Source of the DNA: Planococcus citri
Lineage: Eukaryota; Arthropoda; Insecta; Hemiptera; Pseudococcidae
NCBI RefSeq assembly: GCF_950023065.1
Contig: NC_088677.1
Location: forward strand, 12,046,001-12,110,000
Direction of reading: 5' to 3'
DNA length: 64,000 bases
The notes beneath the pieces are model-generated. The model made no database searches. It worked only from the letters and a program-made list of their open reading frames with translations, and had not been told where the DNA came from. The stretch's first letter is position 1, and every line of letters starts with the position of its first letter. A program made the position numbers and the translations under genes. Positions 8,001-16,200 of this stretch are shown one piece after another.

Positions 8001-8695
8001 TGCATTTCGTCGTATGGAGATTTGAGCGCGTTTCTGCTTAAACGTACTCGTTTCCATTCTTCGAATAATCTGTATATACCTGTACAAGCCATGTCGTAAA
8101 TCACACGGTACGTAGGTATAGCAGGGTAGTACTTGTTCCTATCCTTTTCGAATTTGAACTTTCGTTCACAAGGAATTACTCGTTGGTTTTTATCTGCCAT
8201 GACGCCAATCGCTTCGGCACCGGAGGCCGTTATCAATTTTTGCGTCTGCAAATAATACATGGGCGGTTCTTTCCAGAATATTACAATTTGGTTATCCGCC
8301 GCATTTTGGAATATTTTACGGTATTCGATATATCGATCTAGTTTAACGCCAATGCTTTTGGGGTCACCTGGAATGCAGGGTTTTACTATTGGGAAGATTA
8401 ATATAATCAATTCCGCCCCTTTATCTTTGACTAGTAGATCTAAGAGTTTGTTTAGACTTTTCTTTATTTTGTCATAAGGTTGAGGTGAGTGATTCAATTC
8501 GAATTGCAGAGCTGATAGAACGAATTTCTCTCCTTCGGGGAATTCTGTTTTCTCTATACGTCTGTATAATTCTTCAATTGGTAATTGATCACGTAAATAT
8601 GGTGGCACCGCTACAGGTAATGGCGTGTCTCCTCTTTTTAGGAAATGCGCTATACCGTCGCCTACCCAAATGAATTCCGTAAAGATTGACTTCAT
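2084..8695 (-). CDS. pol: Pol polyprotein of a Ty3/Gypsy-like LTR retroelement, with an extra RNase H inside the integrase
   Basis: A single intact ORF of 2203 codons from ATG 8695, open in frame back to 8758 and so overlapping the gag stop. Domains in order: an unrecognised N-terminal region (1-450) with a Cys cluster C285-x4-C290-x5-C296-C297; aspartic protease with DSG at 496-498 and ILG at 572-574; reverse transcriptase with D810, D872 and D873 (FVDD); a degenerate Gypsy RNase H (D1026, E1069, but Ala-Asn at 1093-1094 where a catalytic Asp is expected); integrase HHCC finger (H1288, H1293, C1323, C1326) and core D1355, D1418, E1453; a second RNase H of cellular RNase H1 type (D1579, E1623, D1647, D1712); the integrase GPY/F motif at about 1797-1799; an acidic, Ser/Thr-rich tail with an AT-hook-like motif at 2019-2027; and an unrecognised C-terminal segment. 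It would be cleaved into enzymes that copy and insert the element. All frames and most catalytic residues are intact, suggesting a fairly young copy. Confidence 0.95.
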   Translation of the reverse strand: MKSIFTEFIWVGDGIAHFLKRGDTPLPVAVPPYLRDQLPIEELYRRIEKTEFPEGEKFVLSALQFELNHSPQPYDKIKKSLNKLLDLLVKDKGAELIILIFPIVKPCIPGDPKSIGVKLDRYIEYRKIFQNAADNQIVIFWKEPPMYYLQTQKLITASGAEAIGVMADKNQRVIPCERKFKFEKDRNKYYPAIPTYRVIYDMACTGIYRLFEEWKRVRLSRNALKSPYDEMQKILQQRPQPPYTYMAPPEQQPKQEEETKDEPLKGSQVVEPRKKTLFMEYRTSCNNPNCQRDPTCCMLPEEYYETFTDKYTRPAQLTELDDDGLVQGNQTKKSIREMDVKCLIMEDPELVLDEFPELDYSPTPFEVLNIHHRAKDRRPIGDFGVKNAIIKKPPKDRLLRLLTRDGIKTFPCNSDTTTTRVKFIRGLPADKKWRHHALRKRIIKEARALEAIDNAHLDETQLKEKAKPLVVNEGTDDPTCVVPITVGDKIVAIQLDSGALPNVISRNVLKQLKLKVPHAVREIVMDRIVQLRMANNAIERASQILAEITFNFGPKEFVVPFYIMDTIGNTFILGRVAMEHLDLHLHFRQRCVSHEPKDDDHFTIAFINPDVYKDALSLFKIEQIPEHTTITIDLMATSMSTRDKLKEPEEDRIKAVRIMQKNLIEDLAEIRELGIAPQKEVDDAMHKINAYQDIFSLNPGCYKGEKVHFNFIPGEGHLAVPRGEKYRPPARLKQALDMTTQKMLDLRIIRPSRSVFINTLAPVIKKNGDIRLCLAADELNNFLQCVLTEPATIDSVIFSGSPDGLFCTLDFTSGFWQLELDEESKKYTAFIINGQVYEFNRLPYGLKISSGEFVHMINQVLKDEEGISKFVDDVKVSGTTFKETLDRLLSVFEKIRRAGLKLNPTKTHFFKRRTDHLGFVLSKENIDKQDLKKEKFLKFEKDHMKHGKFVLKNNKEVLALVGNTVLYKPFIPRYMQILSPIYELTKGDDPIVWTDAQQKAFDILKSEYLKEFTLKQPPREGDLFLDTHYTDDAMNAVLFYKEDEQKQIIMFISVGFKEHQKNFTLYDKEMLTLYSVIKKIWMWIFSRRVHVRANLLPIYKEFESLAKTHRKAAKWVTTICNFDLIYDMKLSNKALYDIKAPELVVGNIVIEELTELDLLMINQVVPRFTKGFHKEDNHELTGASKKTALPPLDCKFMDENVPRLFDLLSNIEDEQARDKHCKKIMDVLEEDVPANNKKQQGTSLRKKQIYDIMYTRDGKKRLMKILPDKSQVPYLPDRLLYDTVDYLHCAYGHTGANRLDMIFRQLYYHPSSLAYIRDITNTCIICKVNKNYAKHKVLEYAQIEAYAIGDVLSVDIYGPVPALKNDPKYLLVAKEIFTSRVWLRDMHRIQKKVVCNAMESILFEIEIHDVKIKKVITDNGTQFISDSWYNLLEKCEIKVAHTTAYNPQSSSVERTMRVIGDKLRVKLNEVYDPYRTHLGWSKFVGEIQNEINNTPTSFGFKPNEAWFIPDTTIPGFPTEIRTFNFRDALARLHDQNENNQIPSITIEECRSRELKIFDVPSDEQEVFIDNNGYARVTADGACSKNGSPEAIAGIGICFKPGSTANISDRIVSTEFQVTNNYAELMAIIIALEILRDNGVKKIKLLSDSNYVIKALTNTCSIWKTNNWKNSRNKPVHHAELFQRILAIRQELEDVEFQHVYARKVEYTNIIADMLAKKAVYTSEWQEDRSGNLTDRQAVEAFIREKRRQKRIEEEYCFNKTHVDPTYLQPGDMVLITNHKQSSFEKRTAAKLYQKKHGPFIVIKWSGFNSYLLKPTDGTTVDRISNIRQLTLFLTSKNIEDMEKSDCLKSLLDQRSIEEKIKEFLFKAREAMSDSEEDVDDPPTRAPQGVGINERDIAEASPAILRQLENIARDLRAQQRAEKRDQASTSTSTELRVEVEVHNPPITETAVNGEVKTNQQSTEPTSTELREEVDPNDSAQNTSATEETQTSTEDQLESSTSTGASAATPKQSAQLAPSVRKPRGRPPKTPKIVTNAAEPQPSTSQSQTGDLTTEGSAQPAKDPNKLTKSQRKSERIKARLMRMGQEPPRTYDFHQIVPYHYSEKSLYKSYFIEDSELSLTEDLQEVFTVEPRNLEVNKVTVEINPEENEINIFISLPPEYKLEGEIIKVEIPPQCEIPRNENAIAQFLKSTITNAMNGWLLNKI
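2610..2640 (-). other. AT-hook-like motif in the pol tail
   Basis: Residues 2019-2027 read RKPRGRPPK, a close match to the AT-hook core (Arg-Gly-Arg-Pro flanked by basic residues), which binds the minor groove of AT-rich DNA in HMGA-type proteins. It sits in an otherwise acidic, Ser/Thr-rich C-terminal extension beyond the integrase, where other Gypsy elements carry chromodomains. A targeting role is an inference. Confidence 0.7.
3530..4000 (-). other. Second RNase H domain within pol (RNase H1-like)
   Basis: Residues about 1570-1720 of pol. It has an ADGACSKNG start with D1579, E1623 in an NNYAEL context, D1647 in SDSNYVI, and D1712 in IIADMLAKK. Between the third and fourth carboxylates is a Trp/Lys/Asn-rich stretch (WKTNNWKNS) like the basic protrusion of RNase H1. 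At the position of the conserved catalytic-loop His there is Arg, a substitution known from archaeal-like RNases H. The domain lies after the integrase Glu and before the GPY/F motif. Confidence 0.85.
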
Positions 8696-8742
8696 GGGGA
8701 CTTTGATGTTACTAGACCGTGCCCCTGTAGTGTCTAGTCCTT

Positions 8743-8758
8743 TTAGTTTTCCGAATTG
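8743..8758 (-). promoter_or_regulatory. gag-pol overlap and candidate -1 frameshift site
   Basis: The pol frame opens just after a TGA at 8761-8759 and gag stops at TAA 8745-8743, leaving only 16 nt in which a -1 shift can occur. Within it GGAAAAC (8752-8746) directly precedes the gag stop; in the gag frame this reads G_GAA_AAC. The A-site half (AAC to AAA) is canonical, the P-site half (GAA to GGA) is not. No clear downstream stem was found by eye. Confidence 0.5.
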
Positions 8759-9549
8759 TCATCGTTTCCTTGGTCTTGACTCTCGTTGGAATCTTGACTC
8801 AGGTCGATTTCTTCGATTTCTGCACAGAAATCGGCATTGTCCGGAGTACCTTCTCCTACCGTACCATCCTCGTTTATTACGAAGAAATGTACTGGTAAAG
8901 GTATCTGACTAGACACTTTCGGTTGGAAAGTCGAGGGTTTTCTGGCTTCATGCGGTTTTTCACCACGATTGTCGCTGTTCTGGGGTTTAGCATTATCATT
9001 ACTGTTGTTATTACCACCAGAATTGTTCGAATTAGTATTAGTATGAGTGTTCTGTTTAACGCCATTACTATTACTAGTTTTGTTCGAGTTGGGATAGAAA
9101 TTAATTTTCTGATTCCCTTTGAAATTGTTACCTAAAGCCTTTTGTAGCTTTTGGTATGCCATTTGTAGTTGTCCTTCGTTTACATTTTTGTTCGTAACAG
9201 CTGGATACGATTTCTTCGGATGTTCCGGCGCATTATGTGGTGAGTTGGTGATCATGGGTTGGTTCGTCCAGTTCCCTGTTGGAGTAGGACCTTGCGTTGA
9301 ATTCCTATTCCTGTCAGAATTAGAATTCTTCGCATTCTTCTGAGAATTCCAACCCCCGTTAGGGTTGGTATTCTGGAAGTTTTGGTTGTTACCCATGTTC
9401 CAATTCGAGTTGGAGTTTTGATTCCAACTTATTTGCGGACCGAAATTCTGGTTTGAAGTCATCGGAGTCTGATTACCCCATTGATTCAAATTCCAGTTAT
9501 TATTCGGGTTACCGGGAATTTGAGTCCATTGTCCATTCGCATTGAGTAT
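8743..9549 (-). CDS. gag: gag, 3' part after the in-frame TGA (Asn-rich)
   Basis: 268 codons in the same frame as the upstream gag ORF, separated from it only by TGA 9552-9550. Without an in-frame ATG at its start, it would be made by readthrough, or it belonged to a longer gag before a nonsense mutation. It is extremely rich in Asn, Gln, Gly, Ser and Trp, continuing the low-complexity composition at the end of the upstream part, then turns acidic at its C-terminus. No CCHC zinc knuckle is present; it has a single cysteine. The end overlaps the pol frame, as expected for a gag C-terminus. Confidence 0.7.
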   Translation of the reverse strand: MLNANGQWTQIPGNPNNNWNLNQWGNQTPMTSNQNFGPQISWNQNSNSNWNMGNNQNFQNTNPNGGWNSQKNAKNSNSDRNRNSTQGPTPTGNWTNQPMITNSPHNAPEHPKKSYPAVTNKNVNEGQLQMAYQKLQKALGNNFKGNQKINFYPNSNKTSNSNGVKQNTHTNTNSNNSGGNNNSNDNAKPQNSDNRGEKPHEARKPSTFQPKVSSQIPLPVHFFVINEDGTVGEGTPDNADFCAEIEEIDLSQDSNESQDQGNDDNSEN

Positions 9550-11100
9550 TCAATACGTGGACTGTGGTAAACCGTTTCCGTTATTCCAATTGTTGTTAGG
9601 CATTCTATTCCATTCGAATGATGGAGTTTGTTGCCATTGAACGGGCGTCATCGCGCTGTTGCGAACTGCAATGCGTACATTATTCTTCGGGTCAGAGTCA
9701 TAATTGGCGAATTCGTCAAGTTTTCTTATAAAACCTTCCACTGTAGTTTGTTTCGCTAATTTCTTATCGTATGGGTAAGGCACTTTTTCAGCTGCCACTT
9801 CCAATACTTTGGAAATATTTGGATGTTTGCGTTTGATTAGAGATAGGACCCATCTCTTTATCTCCAAGAACAGACGTTTCTCTGTTTTGGTTTCGCAAAA
9901 ATATTTCTGGAAATATTCCCATGCATCGTTTTGACACTGACTATTCCAATAATGTTGAAGGAATCTCTGTTTTAGTTCTTCGTAGTCCGTTATTCCCACC
10001 ATGTCGCCTTTCCACTCTGTCGCATCTTGAGTCTCAATTACTCCTTGGAATGCGTAAATTTTCTGAGTTTCGGCGGCATTGCTTTTGTTTACGTAGTCTT
10101 CAAACTGACGTACAAATTCATGAGGGAAGTAACGTTTCGATTCGTCATAATAAATGCCAGCGCTTCTGACTAAGTTGGCATTTATTTTTAAGGTTGGGTT
10201 GGAATTAAGACCACTGTTGGGTCTACATCCACCTTCCTTTCTCATATCCGCAACTGCATGAGCTAACTGGCTGCATTCTGCCTTATGTTTAGTCATTTCG
10301 ACTTTGAATAAATTAGTCGCTTGGTCAAATTTGGTTTCACATTGCGTTGCCTTTTGCATCGCGCTGTCAGCTTTTTGTAAAGCTGCACCGGTAGTTTGAC
10401 CTACATATTCTTTCATGCCAGTGGCCCATTGGGTACAGTGTTCACGAACGTCTTTTACGTCGTTTCTGTATCCGTCAATGTTGCGGTTCGTACTACCTGC
10501 ATGGTCCACAAGATTAATTAGACAGTCTTCTATTCGGATAAGGCTGTGTTCTTGAACTGCTTGACCAATCTGTAGGTTCTCTATGGCACCTTCAGTGAAA
10601 TCCCATGTTTGCTGAAACAATGATCTCAACGGATCATTTATTTCAGCATCGGTGGCGATTTCAGGTCGTTTCAGTTCAGTTTTTGATCTGCATTCTTCCC
10701 TTTTTGAGTCCCTGTAATTTTGCAGGTGACGTGTCCTCGCTGGGGGCGGGTCAGGGAGATCTGATCCATGTACCATGTTATTTTCTTCGGTAGGTACGTA
10801 ATCTTCGTCATCCTCATCATCATCCTCGTCATATTCTTCGTCAGAATTGTTTGATGGCGGATGACTGCTGAACAATGATTCCACAAGGTTCTGCGGACTC
10901 GATTGTTGTTCAGGTTGTTCTACGTTTAAATCCTGCGTAGGTGGATTTTTTCGATTTTTCCGTTTGGATTTGTTATCCGAATTTTTCAACGTAACGCACG
11001 ATTCTTCGTGCGTTTCACCAATACATAAGCAATGTACTTGGTGTTGCGTAAGGGCTACCGCTTTACTTCGGGTGCCTGCAGCTGGTCCAGTAAATGCCAT
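9550..11100 (-). CDS. gag: Gag structural polyprotein, 5' part (516 aa)
   Basis: The start chosen is ATG 11100, the first ATG of an ORF that is open slightly further upstream. Residues about 44-51 are a Lys/Arg run that could be a nuclear localisation signal. Residues 86-101 are almost entirely Asp/Glu. Residues about 170-290 look helical or coiled-coil. Residues about 310-460 hold an aromatic, helical region in the position and style of a retrotransposon capsid domain. The protein would assemble the particle that packages the RNA. The ORF stops at TGA 9552-9550 in the middle of an Asn/Trp-rich stretch, with the same frame continuing for 268 codons. Family identity comes from its position 5' of pol and its composition rather than from a recognised motif. 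Confidence 0.75.
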   Translation of the reverse strand: MAFTGPAAGTRSKAVALTQHQVHCLCIGETHEESCVTLKNSDNKSKRKNRKNPPTQDLNVEQPEQQSSPQNLVESLFSSHPPSNNSDEEYDEDDDEDDEDYVPTEENNMVHGSDLPDPPPARTRHLQNYRDSKREECRSKTELKRPEIATDAEINDPLRSLFQQTWDFTEGAIENLQIGQAVQEHSLIRIEDCLINLVDHAGSTNRNIDGYRNDVKDVREHCTQWATGMKEYVGQTTGAALQKADSAMQKATQCETKFDQATNLFKVEMTKHKAECSQLAHAVADMRKEGGCRPNSGLNSNPTLKINANLVRSAGIYYDESKRYFPHEFVRQFEDYVNKSNAAETQKIYAFQGVIETQDATEWKGDMVGITDYEELKQRFLQHYWNSQCQNDAWEYFQKYFCETKTEKRLFLEIKRWVLSLIKRKHPNISKVLEVAAEKVPYPYDKKLAKQTTVEGFIRKLDEFANYDSDPKNNVRIAVRNSAMTPVQWQQTPSFEWNRMPNNNWNNGNGLPQSTY

Positions 11101-12491
11101 TTCGTTCGAATTCAACTACAGCTGGGGTAATATTACGGCGAATATTTTCCCTTTTTTTTGTGTGAAATTTCTATTAAATTTCGAACACAAATTCACGTGC
11201 AATGCTGGTTTTAATTCGCGAGTTGGTTCTGGTACACAAAAGTATTCTATCACGTAAATTGCGCTTCACTAGCACTGGGCTATATCAGTTGGCTGACTCA
11301 AGACGCTAGATTACTTCGGCGAGTAATCCGGACAAGATAAAAAGCGCTGAGTCAGAATGAACTGACTTCACACGTGCTCGAAACGTGTTTCTTAGCGGGA
11401 TTCGAGTGCAAAGTCACTTCAGAGGTGACTCGGACAAGATAAAGAGCACTAGATCTCAGCTAAAAAATTAGCTTCGAATGAATCGCGAACACGAACACGA
11501 ATTGCTGGAGAAAAAAATTCAGGTGCCAAAATACCACCTTGGGTATTTCTGAAAAAATACAAGGACACTGAATTATCACTCAGCTTTGAGTGCTGGTTTG
11601 AAAAATACGCGAAAAATGCTTGCGATGTGTTTTGCTTTAGAGAAAAGCCACTCGCGAAATAAATAGTAATATTCAACGATATTACTTACCAATACTGCTG
11701 CTAAATATCGCTTCGAACTTAAAGTTCTACCGATGCTGATCGCGTGGTTGAAAAATAAACGCGGAGAAATTATGCAAATAAATTGCTTAGTATCAAAATT
11801 CACTTTAAAAAATAAAACGTGAAAAGATACCGGACAAGACACACACGGAGGACGCAAAAAATGCGCGCGAAAAAATAACACAATGACAGTCAAGCTGCTT
11901 CTCTAGAGGAGCGTTGCTAGAACCGTCGTCACACTTGAAAAGAAAAATATATAATGCGAGCCGCGGTAGCTATCAACTCGTCGGTTGGTGGCTACGCAGC
12001 TGCAGCGGCGACATCAAAAGATGGCGGCTAGTGCGACGTGTGTGTCTGTCCTTGGGTGGTGGTAGGGGTCACGCAACAATGCGGCGGACAAGCTGGAACT
12101 CGCTTTTCACGTTTCGACGAACGGATTGAGTTCTGAGAAATTCTCAACGGATATTTTATCCATCGATGGATTTCATCATCTACCACCACACATACACATG
12201 TAAAAATAAACACGTTTTCGTCAAATTCTGGCAAATTTGACTAGGTGTGTGTGTGTATGAGTGAAAGCAACTTAATACTTTCGTGATTATTTACTTTGAA
12301 ATATTCACCAGTATTCTTTCCTTTCCTATTTTCGGACACTTTGGTCTGAGAATAGTCAAGAAGTGAATCGTAAGTACAATTGAAATCATACTGCAAGTAT
12401 TATTTTCCAAAGTTTGGTCGCGATCTAAACTTTGTACTCATAACGATTTACTTCCTCCAAGCTCAGATTACGACGAATCTGTGCTTTTTGG
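11101..12491 (-). other. 5' leader of the retroelement, rich in short hairpins
   Basis: About 1.4 kb of non-coding sequence between the primer binding site and the gag ATG, long for a Gypsy-like element. Between 11309 and 11548 there are several short perfect inverted repeats: 11309-11328, 11350-11367, 11370-11388, 11412-11430, 11458-11473 and 11529-11548. Two of them (11309-11328 and 11412-11430) are each joined to CGGACAAGATAAA, so the hairpin-plus-word module is duplicated about 100 bp apart. Such structures are typical of packaging or translation-control regions; their role here is inferred. Confidence 0.65.
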
Positions 12492-12509
12492 ACACTCGGA
12501 AGGGCGCCA
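12492..12509 (-). other. Primer binding site, 18 nt
   Basis: The minus strand starts TGGCGCCC one base after the LTR end. The first eight bases equal the start of tRNA-Lys-type primer sites. The following ten bases do not match an insect tRNA-Lys that I can recall, so the primer tRNA is unresolved. Confidence 0.6.
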
Positions 12510-12510
12510 A

Positions 12511-13220
12511 TGTAAGAGGGTAAATTGACTTAAAGCATGATTGGTAATGTGACTTACGATGGTGGATGCTATTGTGTTGTTTCCAAGAAATATCCCTTAG
12601 AGTATTTCTACTAAATACTCACCGGAATACCTCACATGCTCGGCTAGGGCGTGAGTAGGAAATGGTTGCTTTTACACTCTTAACATATGATCATACACAC
12701 CATAAATAATAACAAGTTATACACGAGAATAATATTTAATGTGTGCAATATTAACAACACGTTACAAGTTTTACATAATCACATATTCTATGTATTTATG
12801 TACGTTAACAAGACACTTTCTTAAACTAAATATACACACGTTGGTGTTACACACTGTGGTGTAGGTTTGGATAAGTGATCTCCTCTGGCAAGGAGATCTA
12901 ACTTATTCACACTGATATGTGCAAGTACTTACCCAGAGTGGCGACGAGTAGATCATCACTCCTTCTCGTCTATTCATTGGTTTCACTAATAACTAACTAA
13001 AACTAAAGCACTAAATATAACACTTAACACTCGAGAGTAAAAACTTATAATTAAATGACTGCATTAACCCATTAACTGTGAATAACATACCCGCGTGCAC
13101 TCGGATACATTACTGGCGTTCTGTACTCTCGTCGCTTGGCTCGTATGGCTAGCTGACGAGAATACAACGCAGTGTTGCCTTAGTGCAACGCAGTGTTACC
13201 ATGTGGGCGAGCCCTATACA
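12511..13220 (-). repeat. 5' LTR of the retroelement, about 710 bp
   Basis: In element orientation it runs from TGTATAGGG (13220) to CCCTCTTACA (12511), giving TG...CA ends with a short imperfect inverted repeat, and it abuts the primer binding site with one base between. The outer boundary rests on this terminal symmetry because no second LTR is in the window. Inside are a direct repeat of CAACGCAGTGTT (near 13166 and 13186), a strong hairpin (12871-12906) and a splice-donor-like GGGTAAGTA (12926-12934). There is no ORF. Confidence 0.7.
12871..12906 (-). other. Strong stem-loop inside the LTR
   Basis: GATCTCCT (12877-12884) pairs perfectly with AGGAGATC (12891-12898) around a six-base loop. 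The stem extends outward by six more pairs (ATAAGT with ACTTAT) after a two-base bulge. If it lies in the transcribed R/U5 part it would be a compact RNA hairpin. Confidence 0.6.
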
Positions 13221-16200
13221 TACCACGTACGGCATAGTAGTATATCACACTTTGAAAAATTCCATTTTTTCGAGAGTCGCATCGTGGAATATTGAAAATA
13301 ATTCCGATTTTTCTTTACTTGTGTTTGTTTGAATATTTCATTCTGCATGTTGTACATAATATAGCCATAGACTAATAGTCGGGGGGCCCACATAAGGATC
13401 ACCTGCACCCCCCCTGCCGATTCTCCGGGACAACTTTTTTCTTAAAGGGGAAGTCTTAAGGAACATTTCTAGCTCTTGTCCTCAAAAAAAAAAGTGGCCC
13501 TACTTACAAAATGGCGGCCATTTTGATTGACAGGTCAGCCGAAATCGCATGGTTTTGCGTTCCAACATAGGACTTTCACGGAATTTTTTAAACCGTACAA
13601 AGGTAGATCGAAAGAGCAGGCACAAATTCATCACCTGTCAAAATTTCAAGTGCGAAAGTGCCTTTTTCGATTTATGGTAAACTTTCAAAAATCAAATTTT
13701 GGCCAAAATGTGAGAAAAAAATCAAAATTTTACCAAATTGACCTAGAAATCAGAAATTTGGGATATATCCTATTTTCGACCTGCCAAATCGATTGGGTTT
13801 TTCAAAAAATGGGAAAACTAAAAAATTGGGAATTGGTTTCTCACCAGAGGTCACCATTTTGGGTCAAGGGCCACCCTAATTATTGGGGTTGAAAAAATTG
13901 AAAATCCCATTTTTTGCTCTCTTTCCTTATCCTTTAATGAAAAAGTTCATCATTGTATGAAATGTGACTTTGAAAAAAAAATCCGCCAGATGGTTTATTG
14001 GATGAGAGAGTAAAAAACTGAGAGGATAATATCACTATGTAGATAAGAAAAGGAAAAAAGCAACTCACTAGCGGACGCGTTCTGCAGTAGATAATTTCAT
14101 CACTTTGTATAGATTTAGAAAGTGAAGAAATTCAATTTACCTATTCAAATCTGAGGTCAATACCTGCTTCATTTTAATCAAGACAATCCCTCCGAATATG
14201 TGGGATGATATTCAGAAGGGAGGACCTAGCACTTTAAGCAGAACTTTAATTTTTCAAGCTTTTTAAACATGTTCAAGTCTGAAATGTCCAGTTATTTTTT
14301 TTTTGCCAGAAAATTGTATTTTAAAATGTATATATATTTCATCTAATTTTAAAAAAAGTATGAGGTGAAGAACAAATTAATGCCTAAGCGTTGTTTTAAC
14401 TTCGAAAAAGAAAAAAAAAAGATCTCACCAGAAAAAAACATGATTAGGAGAAAAGTACTCCGGTGATGACACTTCTTTCAAAATCTGCAGTGCACTCATC
14501 TCTCTTCGAGTTGGAACGTAAAGCAAAAGATATTCCATAATACAAATCCATAGCGGCCTCGTGCACTTGAGTGAGGTCTGTTTCCGTCATTATCATCAGT
14601 TGGAATAACAATAATTAACACTTCGATTTACCAGTCCTATAGGTCGGTACGGTTAAAATGCATTTTTTTTTCAAAAAGCTTTGAAAACGGCATTCCTGTT
14701 AGTTTAGATTTTGGTAGCTTTTCCGAGCAGTTCTAAGTTTTGAATGAAGTTGATGAACTCGAAAAAATTATCCTCAGCGGACAGAAACAGAGCTAAAAAT
14801 AATTCTGTTGGGAGTTGGGAGTATTTCTTTATTGTTAATTTTTATATCATGATTAACGAGAAATAATAATACACATTTGCGTTGATTCCAAACTTTGAGG
14901 GCTCAAGGCTGTAAAATCTTATGTAGGATGAGCTCGGATAGTTCAGGTCTCAAGAAAAGCATTCAGGTGCCAGGTGCCATCCATCATAGCAGCAACAGTG
15001 CACATTAACGATGGAACCTTTTGAACTCGTACTTTCCGATTTGAACGAAACGAAGCAAGGTCGAAAAAGCTTGTTCCAAAACCTCAGGAATCGAAATGTT
15101 TTTGAGGTGTTACCTTAGTTCATTTTGGAATTTTTAGCGAGTTTTGAATAATTTAAGAAATTTAAAAAATACTTACTGGGTTAAGAGGAGTAATTTTCAA
15201 ACTTTCTCTAGAAATACGAATTTTTTCAACAATGTGGACCTATGCAGGTAATTTTTCTCTAATTCAACTCCCACACGTTAACAAATAGTATAGTTTTAGG
15301 CTACTTTGGAGCCTTCGGAGATTTTTCAATTTTCTCCAGAAACTTGAAATTGGTCTAGAGTGGCCCAAAATTGATTTTGAAACTTATTACTTTGGTTGCT
15401 TTTTATTGGGTAATCTCTAGGTCGTTTCAGGTGGTTACTGCAAAATTCCACGAAAATGAGTTCAACGATGAATTTTTGACAATGTGTAGGTAACTTCTAA
15501 AAAAAAAAGGTAAAGAAAATCAAACTTTTATCGAAGTTATTGCGGAAAACGGTCTAAAAGGTGATCAATAAACATCTACCGAGTGTATTTGTGTCGAATA
15601 GGGTGACTTTATTTTCGATGTTGGGGATGCTCCCCTCTCTTAACCCTCGAAAGGAGAAACCTGTTGAGAAAATAATTCCATATTTTTTATTTTTTCCATC
15701 TTTGAAAAACTGGCTGTGGTGGGCCCCTCAATTTTCAGAATTTGATAAAATACTCTCAAATTCACTATAAAATTTCGAGTTCTATTAATTCATTAGAAAT
15801 GAATAATAGTGCATTTCAATTCGAGCACTACCCAAACACAAAATGATCAATATTAGTCTTTTTAATGTAAAGTTCGGATCTCAGCTATTCTAGGAGGCTA
15901 ATATCGTGATGATCGAGAGTTCATTTTACTCAAAAGAGATTCTTTAGCGAGGTCTCAGAACTTGAAATTATTGAATTTAAAACATTTTTCTTCGAAGTTG
16001 GATTTTTTCCAATTTTTGGAAATTGAAAAGCCCATCGTGACGCAGCCCGAGTTTTTCAAAAATGGAATAATATAAAAAATAGGGAATTGTTTTATCGCAC
16101 CAGAGGTCACCATTTTGAGTTAAGGGCCACCCTAATTAGTGGGGTTAAAAAAATTGAAAATTCCAACATATGCTCTCTGTCACCTTATCCTTGATGGAAA

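Noticed and set aside
8743..11257. Plus-strand ORFs over gag
   Set aside because: They are shadows of the minus-strand gag reading frame with no independent features.
12492..12509. Full tRNA-Lys primer match
   Set aside because: Only the first eight bases agree; the rest differs, so the primer is left unassigned.
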